DNA of 64,000 nucleotides. It comes from Bacteriovorax stolpii (GTDB lineage: Bacteria; Bdellovibrionota; Bacteriovoracia; Bacteriovoracales; Bacteriovoracaceae). The notes under the pieces were generated by a model. That model searched no databases and was not told the DNA's origin. It was given only the letters and a program-made list of their open reading frames with translations. Position numbers and translations under genes: made by a program. The stretch covers positions 48,265-112,264 of the forward strand of contig CAMASK010000001.1 in NCBI GenBank assembly GCA_945860895.1, given 5' to 3'. Positions 62,801-64,000 of this stretch are shown piece by piece (position 1 is the first letter of the stretch; each line of letters opens with the position of its first letter).

Positions 62801-64000
62801 TGCTAACAAACTGATTCATTCAAAGCTTAAGGCAATAAGTGATGAGACACGCTTTGGTGATGCCCAGGATCTCTTCAAAAAAGGTTCAGCGCCTAAAATT
62901 AATCAGCGCGTGAGTGAAGTGGAAAGTTCCAATGAACTTGTATCGAAGTCCTATCTTGAAACGATGAAAGATAAAGTGGTCTCCCCTGTCAAGACCCGCA
63001 TGGATCGATCAGCACTACAGACTCAGATTTCTAAAGGAAAGAACACCGAAAGATTTACTGAGAACGCGCAAATGCAGGCCTCTATGAGTCAGCAGCTGGC
63101 CAAAGTTAAAGATGACCTTCTTGCAAGGGCGAGAAGAATTGAGAAAAAAGGGGATCTTGCAGCACTTTCAAAGGAAATGAAGATCCTGGATGATGCCAAA
63201 GAAGTCGCTTCGACATCTGTAAAACTTGAAGTTCAAAAGTATCAGGATGAAATCTTTAAATCGCTTAAAAATGATGAAGCGAGAAATCAACTCGCCAATC
63301 TCAATCGCGGTCCATCAGAATCAGGTAAGTTTGGTGATGCCAGTATAAATAACGTCAGCATCTATTCTCATGAAACAAACGGCCCAGAATTTAAGCGGGC
63401 CTACGATGCTAAAATCAATGCCAAAGTTGATGAAACCGGTGCCTATATTCGATTGGATGAAAATAATACTTCCGAAGGTTTGAGAATCGTGGATGAATCT
63501 GAAAATTCATTTATTGGCTACAATGCTGACGGTGAAGTGATGCATGTGAAGAAAACAGCTGTTGATGAGAAACTGCGAATTCAGATCTCTGAGTCGGTTT
63601 CAAAAATCAATCCGGCGAAAAAACAGGAAATTTTGAACAAGGTCAAGAACACACAAAACAATGTTGTTTATCCTGTTAGAGATCCGGATTTTAAGTACTC
63701 TTTGCAACTGGCCAAGAGTGAAGTCAGAGTGGGAGATGATATTGTTCGTTTACGTAAGTGGCAGGCAGGCTCTGTTAATATCCAGGAAAATCTGGTGGAT
63801 GGCGGAGCTGTTAGTCTTAAAACGAGCACTGGGAATTCTCTTAAAATAAACAATATTCATGAATCTGGAGACTACTGGATTGGCTTCAGTGTTCCTGAAG
63901 GGAAGAAAGTTCTATTACCTAAGTATTTACTTGATACCCAAAGAAATAATCTTATGGCCCGAGGAAGAAATTTTACAAAATTTAAACGTAACGTGAAAGA
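59871..64000 (+). CDS. Very large secreted Cys-rich protein (right member of the mirrored modules; 3' end outside window)
   Basis: An uninterrupted frame from ATG 59871 to the window edge, at least 1376 codons. Signal peptide MIKFLISLLCLIPLLAIG. Residues ~80-235 are Cys-rich (GDCIYAG, GFCERP, EECSADKRMCNP, GPVCAP). A Lys/Glu-rich disordered stretch (~245-290) follows. Hydrophobic segments occur near 431-450, 478-509 (Trp-rich) and 583-620 (KCLTCAGAISGICNVVGAV, then a GSEFLIGLLTGG block). From ~640 on it is long, helical and charged, with small beta-rich patches (for example DGQFVAYTKSGEQVLVSSG, ENSFIGYNADGEVMHVK) suggestive of repeated SH3-like units. No enzyme domain is recognised. Surface or secreted role inferred. 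Confidence 0.85.
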   Translation, partial: MIKFLISLLCLIPLLAIGETNLPHIEIKNLDKTDRINLVSIYKDFLVNLENIESIEENSEYSFKRTLKRLTDTFTTYAGTGGDCIYAGWPSQRAANGFCERPENIEAYASFKNLTQSLGFTSGSPVGFEECSADKRMCNPVVFGPVCAPFDSKYNRVRATSNCDRASRETFPDGFDYASYLEENSTQEQRDQLKPWFEAQFSDLQGTAESVCADASKKQSRTAVCKVLEQKLGMDFPYHSQPVNEEAEDAESSSDENTNLDAPEKSVKKRKSQKKESVSIGQQKGGKVKNTQPISETGLRNLEYKIQELNLGIENLLKSKACTDPTVAKVVNKTYNTIQLVDPKSGEFLSKEGSDCLKKLKPLLANRTKLLNEYERTFTDLKINGCDDATPENKNGVTKQANDINSIVAQKVCEENPQKWTAGGCGKAFACAIGSSLFYGGPLDKVGAIVGKKLGFGKDCLSSQNNCLAKIASAAANVIWSFLKSLPALAGMAWDGIKWVGNKVYSWLPWVTETEKKMSDAGHAAMNTLGENEESTLTKIGNFFSNMWQMLKEYVTDDLMCTEPGWETERFKDKAHCDQPFVSWKCLTCAGAISGICNVVGAVGSEFLIGLLTGGAGNVVKSGVRSITLGVKVGARTLLKKQMTTLAGKITQKTLKTAVKTTRVIKTPIVLAASVQRKSAQFLRVQGTKFASAQAWVSRNVNNITTPIANRSRVLGNVAELSIEGTGKLVKYVARTTKTVVTAPFKLPGAAVKLVGRVLDPFKLGEKGFALGYQAANGLIPMANFLRITEFGYDMANITSDLSKATNASKAVDASIDLMNLGTKQMDDWIRAANKGELTQTEFNQMQEMLAAIKGTKTKYAANPKALERLNHAELQYLEKEKQLKELLGQGSIKRHMAYTGKNYSGLENGKIRNLKTGAESKIESIDVLRKESGDVVIKTKPDDELLLVVDEVDGQFVAYTKSGEQVLVSSGNFSKDANKLIHSKLKAISDETRFGDAQDLFKKGSAPKINQRVSEVESSNELVSKSYLETMKDKVVSPVKTRMDRSALQTQISKGKNTERFTENAQMQASMSQQLAKVKDDLLARARRIEKKGDLAALSKEMKILDDAKEVASTSVKLEVQKYQDEIFKSLKNDEARNQLANLNRGPSESGKFGDASINNVSIYSHETNGPEFKRAYDAKINAKVDETGAYIRLDENNTSEGLRIVDESENSFIGYNADGEVMHVKKTAVDEKLRIQISESVSKINPAKKQEILNKVKNTQNNVVYPVRDPDFKYSLQLAKSEVRVGDDIVRLRKWQAGSVNIQENLVDGGAVSLKTSTGNSLKINNIHESGDYWIGFSVPEGKKVLLPKYLLDTQRNNLMARGRNFTKFKRNVK

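Noticed and set aside
1..64000. CRISPR arrays, IS elements, prophage, tRNA and rRNA
   Set aside because: No direct-repeat arrays, transposase-like or integrase-like proteins, cloverleaf or rRNA-like sequence were found.

Overview
The window is chromosomal DNA from an AT-rich, Gram-negative bacterium. It carries LPS export genes (lptC-lptB), lnt, a BtuB-type receptor, sigma-54 and many small secreted proteins and lipoproteins. Low GC, a lysine/alanine H1-like peptide, dense small secreted proteins and a vitamin K carboxylase-like HTTM protein together suggest a Bdellovibrio-and-like organism of the Bacteriovoracaceae/Peredibacter type. That placement is inferred from gene content, not from a search. 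No rRNA, tRNA, CRISPR array, IS element or prophage was seen, and no stretch over 300 bases lacks a gene or annotated signal.

Layout. 1-13 kb: partial HTTM membrane protein, RlmK-type methyltransferase, clpS-clpA, a 33-codon H1-like gene, MFS transporter, DUF502 protein, methyltransferase, dCMP deaminase, pepD and small membrane proteins. 13-26.5 kb: outer-membrane-like protein, DEAD-box helicase with a long structured leader, frameshifted NHL lipoprotein, FtsB-like protein, DUF192 lipoprotein, aspS, aldehyde dehydrogenase, TauE/SafE exporter, RDD protein and mutS. 26.5-32.3 kb: lptCA-like fusion, lptB, rpoN and hpf, then a cobalamin riboswitch ahead of a btuB-like receptor. 33.4-41.7 kb: a tightly overlapping minus-strand pantothenate/CoA operon (KARI-like gene, panB, coaX, coaBC, panC, hflX) followed by a stand-alone DnaA N-terminal-domain gene; divergent from it are a class IV aminotransferase, yacG and an inositol monophosphatase. 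41.7-53 kb: envelope and stress genes (kdsD, lnt, subtilase, DksA-like protein, flavin reductase, trypsin-like pseudo-protease, mltG, ruvX, dinB). 53-57.5 kb: rho, DUF1385, prfA, prmC. 57.5-64 kb: two divergent gene pairs, each a small secreted protein followed by a larger secreted Cys-rich, helix-rich protein. The right-hand large protein has no stop over at least 1376 codons and leaves the window.

How the genes work together. The pan/coa operon encodes nearly the whole route from ketoisovalerate to 4'-phosphopantetheine precursors. The one missing step, ketopantoate reduction, is plausibly filled by the divergent KARI-like enzyme at the head of the operon. The lpt-rpoN-hpf block and the rho-prfA-prmC block are classic conserved clusters. 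The most novel-looking element is the pair of mirrored secreted two-gene modules at the right edge. Other points of note are the DnaA_N protein, an out-of-frame prmC 5' end, and several RNA or operator-like inverted repeats at translation or transcription start sites.
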